Shown: positions 11,123-19,450 of the stretch, one piece after another | Layout: each line of letters opens with the position of its first letter | Numbering within the stretch: the stretch's first letter is position 1 | Assembly (NCBI GenBank): GCA_018223415.1 | Contig: JAGTTQ010000001.1 | Span: forward strand, 2,839,365 to 2,903,364 | Direction: 5' to 3' | From: Eubacteriaceae bacterium Marseille-Q4139 | GTDB lineage: Bacteria; Bacillota; Clostridia; Lachnospirales; Lachnospiraceae | Length of the DNA: 64,000 nucleotides | The notes under the pieces: model-generated | Databases searched by the model: none | What the model was told of the DNA's origin: nothing | What the model saw: the letters and a program-made list of their open reading frames with translations, nothing else | Program-made: the position numbers and the translations under genes

Positions 11123-11829
11123 TAGCGTCTGCTCGGATGATAGGGACAGTGGTGCTTAAGGCACTGCTTGTTTTCCGGAGAAAAGCCGCAGCGGATGGTT
11201 TCCGGGAGCTCCATGGCGATTCCAAGGTGTTCCTTTGTAAAGAGGGCAGCCGCCTTTGCCGCCGTAAAGGAGTTGCGCTTGCAGCACCGCGGGCCGCCGA
11301 GGGCTGCGATTTCTTTTAATGCCTGCGCTGTCACGGCATTGGCGAGACCCCAGGATTTTCCTGTGAGGGGCGTCGCTTTTGTAAGAATACTCATATACAT
11401 GCCGGTGCTGACGGCCGCTCCGCAGCAGCCCCAGAGGCCGCAGGAGCCGCCGGGGTACCGGCTGCCCCGTTCCTTCATTTCCGCGAGCGCCGCCGGAAAA
11501 TCCAGCTCTCCGCCGCAGTTTTTGTATGCGGTGAGCAGGGCGGCGCCGACTAAAATGTGGTGCTCCGGCCCGTGCATGTAGATATAGGGATCCTCCATGA
11601 TTTCCATCATGATGGCGATGGGGTCTTTCTTTTCACTTTTTTCGCAGTGGGATAAGATGACCTGGACGCCGCGCTCTTCATGGCAGGCATCGCAGACAAA
11701 ATGGCCGTCCTCGCAGCTTGCATAGGTCTTGAATTTCTGATGGCAGATCTGACATTCCAGTTCTTTTGCCGTTTCAAAGTAGATTAACGGCTTTCCGCAT
11801 ATGAGACATGCGCCTTCTTTCCGTTTCAT
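11122..11829 (-). CDS. Cysteine-rich DUF5714-type protein
   Basis: A 235-residue protein with a zinc-ribbon-like N terminus (CLICG at residues 8-12, then CQIC, then CDACH). A second cysteine/glycine-rich core follows (GGSCGLWGCCGA and GGPRCCKRNS), with a C-terminal CGFSPENKQCLKHHCPYH. The pattern matches proteins annotated DUF5714; the function is unknown, and the cysteines suggest metal or Fe-S binding. The open frame extends to TTG 11838, but ATG 11829 lies at a good distance from GGGGAGG and is chosen. It is divergent from the MATE exporter and shares an operator-like repeat with it. Confidence 0.65.
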   Translation of the reverse strand: MKRKEGACLICGKPLIYFETAKELECQICHQKFKTYASCEDGHFVCDACHEERGVQVILSHCEKSEKKDPIAIMMEIMEDPYIYMHGPEHHILVGAALLTAYKNCGGELDFPAALAEMKERGSRYPGGSCGLWGCCGAAVSTGMYMSILTKATPLTGKSWGLANAVTAQALKEIAALGGPRCCKRNSFTAAKAAALFTKEHLGIAMELPETIRCGFSPENKQCLKHHCPYHPSRR

Positions 11830-11861
11830 GATAAACAATCCTCCCCGTATTGGATACGATT

Positions 11862-11890
11862 ATTGTAGCATGATGCCGAATCGTTTACAA
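11862..11890 (-). promoter_or_regulatory. Promoter of DUF5714-type gene
   Basis: On the minus strand TTGTAA (11890-11885), a 17-base spacer and TACAAT (11867-11862) match sigma-A elements. The spacer contains CCGAATCGT (11876-11884), whose inverted copy lies in the spacer of the divergent MATE promoter. Confidence 0.75.
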
Positions 11891-11934
11891 CTCGGAATTT
11901 ACGTGCTCTTATTCTTGCTTTTCTGACGATTCGG
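11876..11934. promoter_or_regulatory. Paired 9-bp inverted operator-like sites in divergent promoters
   Basis: CCGAATCGT at 11876-11884 and ACGATTCGG at 11926-11934 are a perfect inverted pair. Each copy is itself near-palindromic (CGAnTCG). Each lies between the -35 and -10 elements of one of the two divergent promoters, the place where a repressor would block both. No regulator gene is adjacent. Confidence 0.55.
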
Positions 11935-11943
11935 TAATATAAT
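11915..11943 (+). promoter_or_regulatory. Promoter of MATE exporter gene
   Basis: TTGCTT (11915-11920), a 17-base spacer and a perfect TATAAT (11938-11943) lie 41 bases before the MATE start codon. The spacer holds the right-hand operator-like site. Confidence 0.75.
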
Positions 11944-11984
11944 GAAATTGTATTTTATTTGATACATAAGGGAAGGGGATATTT

Positions 11985-13364
11985 ATGGAAGGAAACTTGC
12001 AGAAGAGAGCGGAAAAATTTCTGGGCGGAGGAAAGAAAGGATACCAGACTGCATTCCATATGGCATGGCCTGCGGTGATGGAATCTTTTTTTATTGCCCT
12101 GGCAGGCATGGTAGACTCGCTGATGGTGAGCTCCATGGGGGCATACGCCGTGGCCGCCGTCGGCCTGACGACGCAGCCGAAATTCATCGGCCTCTGCATC
12201 TTTATCGCTACGAACGTGTCAGTGTCGGCCCTCGTCGCCAGACGGCGCGGGGAACAGGACAGGCAGGGCGCCAACCAGGTGCTTTTGATGGCCGTGACCT
12301 TTACGTTAATTGTCGGGGCTCTTGTCAGCATCATCTGTGTGGCCTTTGCTGACCCGATCATCCGGCTCTGCGGCGCCAATGAGGATACCCAGGACAGTGC
12401 CGCGCTGTACTTTCGGATCATCATGGGCGGTATGATGTTCAATATTATTTCGATGGTAATCAATGCGTCCCAGAGAGGGGCGGGAAATACGAAGATCGCC
12501 ATGCGGACAAATGTGACGTCCAACGTGGTGAATATGATTGGAAATTACTTCCTGATTCAGGGAAACTGCGGCTTCCCTGAGCTTGGAATTGCGGGCGCGG
12601 CCATTGCTACCGTATTTGGTACGTTCGTGGCCTGCATCATGAGCATTCTGTCCCTGCGTCCGAGGGACAATTTTGTAAGCATCCCTTATATCATTAAGGA
12701 AAAAGTCCGGATCACCCTGGAACCGGCTAAAAACATGGCGAAAATCGCTTCCAGCGTGTTCCTGGAGCAGATTTTCATGCGGATCGGCTTCATGACGGTA
12801 GCTCTCATGGTGGCAAAGCTGGGAACCGACGCCTTTGCTGCTCACCAGGTGGGAATGAATATCATGAACCTGTCGTTTTCCTTCGGAGACGGCATGCAGG
12901 TGGCGGCCGTGGCCCTCTGCGGGCGGAGCCTCGGGGAAAAGAAGCCGGAGCTTGCAAAGATGTACGGAACCATCTGCCAGCGGATCGGGAACATGATTTC
13001 CCTCGTCCTGGCGGTGATTTATCTGCTGTTCGGCTCGTGGCTCTATCATCTGTTCTTTGAGGAAGCCCACCTGATTGCCATGGGAGCGATTATCACAAAG
13101 CTTCTGGCCGTGATCGTGCTTCTCCAGATTGCCCAGGTCATCTACATGGGATGCCTTCGCGGCGCCGGTGACGTCATGTTTACGACGGTGGCCTCCACCA
13201 TCAGCATCACCTTCGTGCGGCCGATTTTCTCTTATCTTCTCGGCTTTGCGGCAGGCCTGGGGCTTCCGGGAATCTGGCTGGGCGTTTTGATGGATCAGTT
13301 CTGCCGGCTCTGCCTCACCACATGGCGGTTTAAGAGCGGGAAGTGGATGAAGATCCAGATTTAG
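11985..13364 (+). CDS. MATE-family multidrug/metabolite exporter
   Basis: A 459-residue integral membrane protein with twelve predicted helices in two homologous halves, a cation-coupled exporter of the MATE family (NorM/DinF-like). Typical features are the first-helix MAWPAVMESFFIALAGMVDS, the duplicated motif near residue 255 (SSVFLEQIFMRIGFM) and RGAGNTKIA/RGAGDVMFT at equivalent places in the halves. ATG 11985 follows AAGGGGATATTT. It is monocistronic, and its stop codon is only six bases from the end of the convergent ABC ATPase gene. The substrate is unknown. Confidence 0.9.
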   Translation: MEGNLQKRAEKFLGGGKKGYQTAFHMAWPAVMESFFIALAGMVDSLMVSSMGAYAVAAVGLTTQPKFIGLCIFIATNVSVSALVARRRGEQDRQGANQVLLMAVTFTLIVGALVSIICVAFADPIIRLCGANEDTQDSAALYFRIIMGGMMFNIISMVINASQRGAGNTKIAMRTNVTSNVVNMIGNYFLIQGNCGFPELGIAGAAIATVFGTFVACIMSILSLRPRDNFVSIPYIIKEKVRITLEPAKNMAKIASSVFLEQIFMRIGFMTVALMVAKLGTDAFAAHQVGMNIMNLSFSFGDGMQVAAVALCGRSLGEKKPELAKMYGTICQRIGNMISLVLAVIYLLFGSWLYHLFFEEAHLIAMGAIITKLLAVIVLLQIAQVIYMGCLRGAGDVMFTTVASTISITFVRPIFSYLLGFAAGLGLPGIWLGVLMDQFCRLCLTTWRFKSGKWMKIQI

Positions 13365-13370
13365 CTGCGG

Positions 13371-14144
13371 TTAATTCCCGCATTCGATGCTGATCTGGTT
13401 GAACATGGTGAGGAGATCCTCGACCTGCACCGAAGCTTTTTCTTCGGCTTTCTTATCCAGAACCACCTGTCCCTGGTGCATCATCAGCAGGCGGTTCCCG
13501 TATTCCACGGCATACCGCAGGTTGTGGGTCACCATCATGGTCGTCAGATGCTTTTCTTTTACGATTTTGCCGGTCAGCTCCATGATGGTTTCGGCGGTCT
13601 TCGGGTCGAGGGCCGCCGTGTGTTCGTCCAGGATTAAAAACTCGATGGGCGTCATGGTGGACATGAGGAGCGCCATGGCCTGACGCTGCCCGCCGGAGAG
13701 GACGCCCACCTTTACATGGAGTTTATCCTCGAGGCCAAGTCCCAGGGTTTTTAGCTGTTCTCTATAATAGCTGATCCTGGCTTTGTTGGTGCCGGGGAGC
13801 AGGCCCCAGGATTTTCCCTTGTTGTCGGCCATGGCCATGTTTTCCAGGATTGTCATGTTGGGGCAGGTGCCCATGGCCGGGTTCTGGAACACGCGGCCGA
13901 TGCGCCTCTGACGCCGGTGCTCCGGCATTTTCGTGATGTTTTCCCCGTTGATGAGGATAGAACCGGAGTCCAGGGGAATGCTTCCGCAGATCAGGTTTAA
14001 CAGGGAGGTCTTTCCGGAGCCGTTGCTTCCGACGATGGAGACGAACTCCCCTTCTTCAATATTCAGGTCAAAATTTTCAAACAGGCACATCTCATTGACA
14101 GTCCCTGCATTGTAGTATTTATTGATGGCTTTTAATTCAAGCAT
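13371..14144 (-). CDS. Tryptophan ABC transporter ATP-binding protein (TrpZ-type)
   Basis: A 257-residue ABC ATPase with Walker A GSNGSGKTS (about residues 38-46), signature LSGGQRQ, Walker B LILDEHTAALDP and H-loop MMVTHN. It energises uptake through the permease encoded just upstream, whose 3' end it overlaps by 8 bases. The family (COG1101) occurs with TrpX/TrpY. The T-box with a UGG specifier upstream of the operon supports tryptophan as the substrate. It is last in the operon. Confidence 0.88.
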   Translation of the reverse strand: MLELKAINKYYNAGTVNEMCLFENFDLNIEEGEFVSIVGSNGSGKTSLLNLICGSIPLDSGSILINGENITKMPEHRRQRRIGRVFQNPAMGTCPNMTILENMAMADNKGKSWGLLPGTNKARISYYREQLKTLGLGLEDKLHVKVGVLSGGQRQAMALLMSTMTPIEFLILDEHTAALDPKTAETIMELTGKIVKEKHLTTMMVTHNLRYAVEYGNRLLMMHQGQVVLDKKAEEKASVQVEDLLTMFNQISIECGN

Positions 14145-15027
14145 GACGGCGCCCCCTTTGTTTCAGGATCGTGCTGATGATAAGGGCAGCGAGAAGAATG
14201 GCGGCTGTGATTAACTTCTGGTCGGTGGCTTTTACGAAGCGGCGGGAGATGACGAGGGCGATGCATGCTTTATAGAGGATTGTGCCCGCGATGACGGCCG
14301 TGGTGGCCTTCAGTTTCCCGAAGCTTTTGAAAAGCTGTGTGCCGAGGATGACGCTTGCAAGGCCAAGCACCATGGTTCCCGTGCCGATGGAGATTTCAAA
14401 AAAGCCCTGTTTCTGGCAGAGGATTCCGCCGGAGAGGGCGGCAAGCCCGTTGGCAATGGCAAGGCCGATGATTTTCACGGTGCCTTTGTCTTTTGCGAGA
14501 GCCGTGACGAGAGCGTCATTGTCGCCGGCAGCCCGGAGCAGGTACCCGGATTTCGTGTTCAGATACCAGTCCAAAAGGAGCTTGCAGGCGATGGCGATGA
14601 CGGCCGTGACGATCACCACCGTGTAGGGGCGGAGCCCGGCGGGAAGGTTTTCCCGGAAAAATTCGTTGTCAAAAATCGTGTCCTTGGAAAGGATCGGGAG
14701 ATTGGCTTTCATCCCCGCGATCCTTAAATTGATGGAGTATAGCGCCGTCATGACGATGATGCCGGAAAACAAGTCCCGGACTCTGCATTTTACATGGATC
14801 AGGCCTGTGACGCAGCCGGCGAAGACGCCTGCCAGAAAGGAGACCGGCAGGGCGGCGGCCGGATGAAGCCCGCCTGCGATCAGGCTTGCCGTGATGGCTG
14901 CCCCGAGGGGGAAGGTGCCGTCCACCGACAGATCCGGGAAATCCAGGATCCGGTACGTGATGTAGACGCCGAGCACCATGATCGCATAGATCAGGCCTTC
15001 TTCAAAAATTCCTAAAATGATTGCCAT
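14137..15027 (-). CDS. Tryptophan ABC transporter permease (TrpY-type)
   Basis: A 296-residue membrane permease with about eight to nine hydrophobic helices, of the branched-chain-amino-acid/ribose permease superfamily (COG4120). The start has the characteristic YAIMVLGVYITYRILDFPDL. It forms the channel of the importer fed by the TrpX lipoprotein and driven by the downstream ATPase, with which it overlaps by 8 bases. It lies 36 bases after trpX and is controlled by the same T-box. Confidence 0.88.
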   Translation of the reverse strand: MAIILGIFEEGLIYAIMVLGVYITYRILDFPDLSVDGTFPLGAAITASLIAGGLHPAAALPVSFLAGVFAGCVTGLIHVKCRVRDLFSGIIVMTALYSINLRIAGMKANLPILSKDTIFDNEFFRENLPAGLRPYTVVIVTAVIAIACKLLLDWYLNTKSGYLLRAAGDNDALVTALAKDKGTVKIIGLAIANGLAALSGGILCQKQGFFEISIGTGTMVLGLASVILGTQLFKSFGKLKATTAVIAGTILYKACIALVISRRFVKATDQKLITAAILLAALIISTILKQRGRRHA

Positions 15028-15063
15028 GATGTGCCTCCAAACAGTTGATTTCGTTCCAAAGAC

Positions 15064-16182
15064 TTACGGAAGCTCGGTGAAGAGCTCTGCCGCTTTGCCG
15101 GTCAGTTCTTCAGGAAGGGTGATGCCGAGGGCTTCGGCGGCTGCCGTGTTGCCGTAGAAGGCGGCTTCCGTGATGACTTCGTAGTTCATTTCGCTGGCTT
15201 TCGCCTCACCTTTTAAGACCTTTGCGGCCATGTGTCCCGTCTGCTTTCCAAGCTCCACATAGTCAAGTCCCATAGATGCCAGACAGCCGATCCGTACCTG
15301 CTCGATTTCGCTTCCGAACACCGGGATCCCTTTGGCGTTAGCCTTGGAGAGGATGAGCGGCAGGGAGGAGACGACGTTGTTGTCGGTTAAGTTGTTTAAG
15401 CAGTCCACCTCTTCGAGGATGCTGTCAGTGGCAAGGGGGATGTCGGCTGCGGAGGAGACGCCGCCTTCGACGATCTCAAAGCCGTATTCCGGAGCCAGCT
15501 CCTTGTATTCCGCCAGGGTGGAGGCGGAGTTTACTTCGTTGGTGGTGTACATAATGCCGATTTTTGTTGCATCGGAAAGAATTTTTCGGATCATTTCCAA
15601 CTGCTGTTCTACCGGAAGCTTGTCGCTGGTTCCTGTCACCTCGCCGACCGGACTGCCGTCTGCATTTGCAAGCTCTGCGGCGACGGGATCGGTGACGGCC
15701 GTGTAGATGACCGGGATGTCATATTTGCGGCCGACGCTGTATGCGCTCTGGGCGATGGGCGTTGCGATGGCGCAGATCATGTCGGCGTTCTGCCCTGCAA
15801 AGTTGTTGACGATCTGGGCGGCAAGGCCGGAGTCAGCCTGGGCATTTTCTTCCAGGATTGTTAAGTTTTCCCCTTCTATGAAGCCTTCCTCTGCCAGGCC
15901 TGCGATGAATCCCTCACGGCAGTTGTCGAGGGAACCGTGTTCGGCGTACTGGCCGATTCCGATGGTGTAGGAGCCGGAGACGGCTTCGGCAGTTTCTTTG
16001 CCTTCCGTTTCCGCCTGAGAGGCGGTTTCGGCCTCTGTTTCCGCCGTCTTTTCTGCGTCGGATTCCGGCGCGGTCACGATGGAAGCGGCCGTTGTGGGCT
16101 CGGAAGCCTCTTTGGATGAACAGCCTGCTAAGATGGCTGCGGCGAGTGTCGTGAGTACGAGAGCTTTGATCGATTTTTTCAT
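15064..16182 (-). CDS. Tryptophan-binding lipoprotein of ABC transporter (TrpX-type)
   Basis: A 372-residue lipoprotein with signal peptide and lipobox LAAAILAGC (acylated Cys21). A Thr/Glu/Ala-rich tether (about 22-70) leads to an ABC_sub_bind domain (Pfam PF04392), whose motifs IGIGQYAEHGSLD, TAVTDPVAAELA and PVFGSEIEQV are visible. The family delivers tryptophan to the TrpYZ importer in several Firmicutes. ATG 16182 follows AGGAGG. Expression is under the T-box between 16257 and 16520, whose UGG specifier independently points to tryptophan. Confidence 0.88.
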   Translation of the reverse strand: MKKSIKALVLTTLAAAILAGCSSKEASEPTTAASIVTAPESDAEKTAETEAETASQAETEGKETAEAVSGSYTIGIGQYAEHGSLDNCREGFIAGLAEEGFIEGENLTILEENAQADSGLAAQIVNNFAGQNADMICAIATPIAQSAYSVGRKYDIPVIYTAVTDPVAAELANADGSPVGEVTGTSDKLPVEQQLEMIRKILSDATKIGIMYTTNEVNSASTLAEYKELAPEYGFEIVEGGVSSAADIPLATDSILEEVDCLNNLTDNNVVSSLPLILSKANAKGIPVFGSEIEQVRIGCLASMGLDYVELGKQTGHMAAKVLKGEAKASEMNYEVITEAAFYGNTAAAEALGITLPEELTGKAAELFTELP

Positions 16183-16256
16183 GTTTTGTTCCTCCTGTGG
16201 TTTTAAATTTTTCTGCCGGATTTGGAGGAAGAGGGGGACTTACGCGGTTTTTACAA

Positions 16257-16520
16257 AATAAAAAGTCCCAAGCATTCCTGTTTCCAGTTTATGCTTGAGA
16301 CGAATTTTCATCCGCGGTGCCACTCAAATTGACATTTTCAGTCCTCTTTCCATATACCAACATATATGCCGCGAAGATAACGGCTGCGGTTGCCGTCAGT
16401 CCATACTCGCATCCTTTCAGGACTGCCCTCGAAAGTCCATTCCATTTTCCGTGCCCTACCGCAATCCCACCGCCTGCGGCTCTCTGGAAAGACAGCCATG
16501 AAAATGTACTCCTCTTTCTC
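16257..16520 (-). promoter_or_regulatory. T-box riboswitch, tRNA-Trp responsive (specifier UGG)
   Basis: Read on the minus strand. The base of stem I pairs GAAAG (16518-16514) with CTTTC (16435-16431) and CATTTTC (16506-16500) with GAAAATG (16449-16443). These enclose an AGGAGTA / GAATGGA internal loop whose specifier TGG is at 16439-16437. AGAGAG and GGTGGGA apical motifs follow. The T-box proper is GAGTGGCACCGCGG (16325-16312); its variable base is C, which would pair with the G73 discriminator of tRNA-Trp. The terminator GTCTCAAGCAT/ATGCTTGGGAC plus TTTTT spans 16301-16257. Uncharged tRNA-Trp should favour read-through into trpXYZ. Confidence 0.93.
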
Positions 16521-16547
16521 ATCGGTTTTCTATGAAATTGTAATGTC

Positions 16548-16576
16548 ATCTTAATACGGGGGAGATAATTTGTCAA
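16548..16576 (-). promoter_or_regulatory. Promoter of T-box/tryptophan transporter operon
   Basis: On the minus strand there is a perfect TTGACA (16576-16571), a 17-base spacer and TAAGAT (16553-16548). It lies about 30 bases before the start of T-box stem I. Confidence 0.85.
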
Positions 16577-16671
16577 GGATTTTTTTCGCACAGGGATGTT
16601 TTGGCAGTTTTTGTCCATACTGTGAAATGTATAAAATAAAAAGAAAATTTGAGAAACTTCCATAAAGTTCC

Positions 16672-16700
16672 TTGACTTTCCGCAGGAACCGCGATACCAT
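16672..16700 (+). promoter_or_regulatory. Promoter of ftsH
   Basis: TTGACT (16672-16677), a 17-base spacer and TACCAT (16695-16700) lie about 120 bases before the ftsH start. It is divergent from the tryptophan transporter promoter, with about 95 bases between the -35 elements. Confidence 0.65.
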
Positions 16701-16822
16701 ATGCTACGTGAGGTGACAGGGTGTCACCATACGGAGGCACAGCAGGAAACGGGAGGTGAAAGGGCCTTTTGGGAGCCAGCTTCCTGACCTGCGGCGGCCG
16801 CAGACAAAAAAGGAGAATCAGT

Positions 16823-18661
16823 ATGGGAACAAAAAACGGCGGAAAGCAGCCGGAAAACAACAACAGCTTTAAACCACTTCTCTATTATATGATCGGGATT
16901 TTCCTCATTACCCTGATTTTAAACGGGATGGTCTTCCCGTCCATGATGAGGACCCAGGTGACGGAAGTGGGCTACAACGATTTCCTCTCCATGGTGGATG
17001 CCGGGAAAGTGGCAATGGTGCAGAAGGACGATGATGAGTACCTCTTCCTTGTAAAGGATGAACAGGGCCGTGATCAGGTTTACAAGACAGGCCTCTGGGA
17101 GGACGAGGGACTGACGAGCCGGCTTTACGATGCTGGCGTGCAGTTCGGAAAGGTGATTCCGCGGGAGGAATCCGCCATCATGACGATCATCACCCAGTGG
17201 ATCCTTCCGATTATTATCATGGTTGCCATCGGCCAGATTTTTGCCAGAATGATGTCGAAGCGCATGGGCGGGAACGCCATGACCTTTGGGAAATCCAATG
17301 CGAAAATTTATGCGGAAAATGAGACTGGAAAGACCTTTGCCGACGTGGCCGGGCAGGAAGAGGCCAAGGAGGCGTTAAAGGAGATCGTGGACTTCCTCCA
17401 TGACCCGAAAAAATATGCCGACATCGGCGCGACGCTGCCGAAGGGCGCCCTGCTTGTGGGCCCGCCCGGAACCGGCAAGACCCTGCTTGCAAGGGCTGTG
17501 GCCGGTGAGGCGCATGTCCCGTTCTTTTCCATCTCCGGCTCGGAGTTTGTGGAGATGTTCGTGGGAATGGGCGCCGCGAAGGTCAGAGACCTGTTTAAGC
17601 AGGCCACGGAAAAGGCGCCGTGCATCGTGTTCATCGACGAGATTGATACCATCGGAAAGAAGCGCGACGGCAGCGGCATGAGCGGAAACGACGAGAGGGA
17701 ACAGACCTTAAACCAGCTTCTGACGGAGATGGACGGCTTCGACGGGAAAAAGGGAGTCGTGATTCTGGCAGCCACCAACCGGCCGGAATCTCTCGACCAG
17801 GCGCTCCTTCGTCCCGGCCGGTTTGACAGGCGGATCCCGGTGGAGCTCCCGGATTTAAAGGGCCGCGAGGCGATTTTGAAGGTACATGCAAGAAACGTGA
17901 AAATGGACGATACGGTGAACTTTAACGCCATCGCCCGCGCCACCTCCGGCGCCAGCGGCGCAGAGCTGGCAAACATTGTAAACGAGGCGGCTCTCCGTGC
18001 CGTGCGTTTTGGAAGGCGCGTCGTCTGCCAGGCAGACCTGGAGGAAAGCGTCGAGACGGTTATCGCCGGGTACCAGAGAAAGGATGCGGCCGTTTCCGAG
18101 AATGAGAAGCGGATTGTGGCCTACCATGAAATCGGCCATGCGCTGGTGGCCGCCTGCCAGAGCCATTCGGCCCCTGTCCATAAAATTACGATTATCCCCA
18201 GGACGTCAGGCGCCCTTGGATACACGATGCAGGTGGAGTCCGGGGAGCGGTTCTTAATGAGCAAGGAAGAGGCGTTAAATAAGATCGCCACCTTAACCGG
18301 CGGCCGGGCGGCCGAGGAATTCATGTTCCATTCCATCACGACGGGTGCCTCCAACGACATCGAGCAGGCCACAAAGTTAGCCCGCGCCATGATTACCAGA
18401 TACGGCATGAGCGATCAGTTCGGCATGGTGGCGCTTGAGACCGTGAACAACCAGTATCTCGGCGGCGACGCGTCCTTAGCATGTTCGCCGGAGACGGCCA
18501 AGGCCATCGACGATGAGGTGGTGCGGATTATTAAGGCCCAGTACGAAAAGGCCATGGGGATTTTGAAGGACAATGCGGCGAAGCTAAATGAGCTGGCGGC
18601 ATACCTTCTGGAAAAGGAAACGATTACCGGAGAGGAATTCATGGAAATTCTGAACCGTTAA
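16823..18661 (+). CDS. ftsH: ATP-dependent zinc metalloprotease FtsH
   Basis: A 612-residue membrane-anchored AAA+ protease that degrades misfolded and regulatory membrane proteins. Two N-terminal transmembrane segments (about 15-34 and 115-140) flank an extracytoplasmic domain. The AAA module has Walker A GPPGTGKT at about 213-220 and Walker B VFIDEIDTIGKKR, with second region of homology RPGRFDRRI. The zinc site is HEIGH at 435-439. The open frame extends 18 codons upstream, but ATG 16823 follows AAAGGAG and starts the conserved protein. Probably monocistronic. Confidence 0.95.
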   Translation: MGTKNGGKQPENNNSFKPLLYYMIGIFLITLILNGMVFPSMMRTQVTEVGYNDFLSMVDAGKVAMVQKDDDEYLFLVKDEQGRDQVYKTGLWEDEGLTSRLYDAGVQFGKVIPREESAIMTIITQWILPIIIMVAIGQIFARMMSKRMGGNAMTFGKSNAKIYAENETGKTFADVAGQEEAKEALKEIVDFLHDPKKYADIGATLPKGALLVGPPGTGKTLLARAVAGEAHVPFFSISGSEFVEMFVGMGAAKVRDLFKQATEKAPCIVFIDEIDTIGKKRDGSGMSGNDEREQTLNQLLTEMDGFDGKKGVVILAATNRPESLDQALLRPGRFDRRIPVELPDLKGREAILKVHARNVKMDDTVNFNAIARATSGASGAELANIVNEAALRAVRFGRRVVCQADLEESVETVIAGYQRKDAAVSENEKRIVAYHEIGHALVAACQSHSAPVHKITIIPRTSGALGYTMQVESGERFLMSKEEALNKIATLTGGRAAEEFMFHSITTGASNDIEQATKLARAMITRYGMSDQFGMVALETVNNQYLGGDASLACSPETAKAIDDEVVRIIKAQYEKAMGILKDNAAKLNELAAYLLEKETITGEEFMEILNR

Positions 18662-18664
18662 ACC

Positions 18665-18714
18665 AAAAATGGAAAAGCCGGGTCCTGAGAAATATCAGGG
18701 CCCGGCCATTTTTT
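18665..18714. terminator. Bidirectional terminator between ftsH and ABC exporter
   Basis: The stem GCCGGG-CCTGA / TCAGG-CCCGGC is flanked by AAAAATGG on the left and CCATTTTTTT on the right, so it can terminate in both directions. The stop codon of the minus-strand permease (18697-18695) lies inside the hairpin. Confidence 0.85.
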
Positions 18715-19450
18715 TCAGGCGGGACACGGCCCATAAAAAGGCGGCCCCGCATAAAACGGCAAAGAGAACGAGGACGGAGAGAAGCGCAGACGGCTCTGCG
18801 GTGCCGGACAGCATCAGGGAGCGGAGCACGTCGATGACGCGGGTGAAGGGATTCAGCCGAATGAAAAAGCCTGGGATCCCGGCTGCGTCCTCAGCCGGAA
18901 ACAGGGCGGAGCTCAGGAAAAAAACGGGCAGCACAACGGCATTCATGACGATCTCGTAGACGGCCGCGTCGGGAAGCAGGAGACTGAAGCCGTAGGAAAG
19001 GCCGGCAGCAAAAAACGACATCAGAAACAAAAGGAGAAGCACCAGGAAAAATCCGCCTGCGTGAAAGGCCGGCCGTACCGAGAGGAGAAGCCCGGCAATG
19101 GCGAGAATCCCGACTTCAAAGAAGGTGCAGAGCACGGCTTCCAAAAGCTGTCCGAGCACAATGGCGCTCCGGCTTACCGGGGAAATCAGGATCCGGTAAA
19201 AGCTCCCGTCAGCCCGCATCATGTAATTCATGATCCCGCTGCTGCTGGAGGCAGAAAAGCTCACAAGCATGGCAAGCCCAGGCAGGAGAAAGGCCGTGTA
19301 GTCGGAAATTCCGGCGCGCCCCATGATCCGGCCGGCGGCGAGGCCGTAAAGAACCAGCCAGAGAAGGGGCTGAAGGACGGTGATGACAATGGTAAAGGCA
19401 TTGCAGAACCGCCATTTGATGTTCCGCCTGAGAAGGGGAAACAGGCTCAT
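18695..19450 (-). CDS. ABC-2 type exporter permease (DrrB-like)
   Basis: A 251-residue membrane protein with about six hydrophobic segments, of the ABC-2 family that exports drugs, lipids or polysaccharides. MSLFPLLRRNIKWRF begins it, and the open frame upstream of this Met is a shadow of the ATPase gene. The start overlaps the ATPase stop as ATGA (19450-19447), which indicates translational coupling. With the ATPase it resembles DrrAB-type two-component drug exporters. It is controlled by the AraC-type gene upstream in the same operon. Confidence 0.85.
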   Translation of the reverse strand: MSLFPLLRRNIKWRFCNAFTIVITVLQPLLWLVLYGLAAGRIMGRAGISDYTAFLLPGLAMLVSFSASSSSGIMNYMMRADGSFYRILISPVSRSAIVLGQLLEAVLCTFFEVGILAIAGLLLSVRPAFHAGGFFLVLLLLFLMSFFAAGLSYGFSLLLPDAAVYEIVMNAVVLPVFFLSSALFPAEDAAGIPGFFIRLNPFTRVIDVLRSLMLSGTAEPSALLSVLVLFAVLCGAAFLWAVSRLKKMAGP

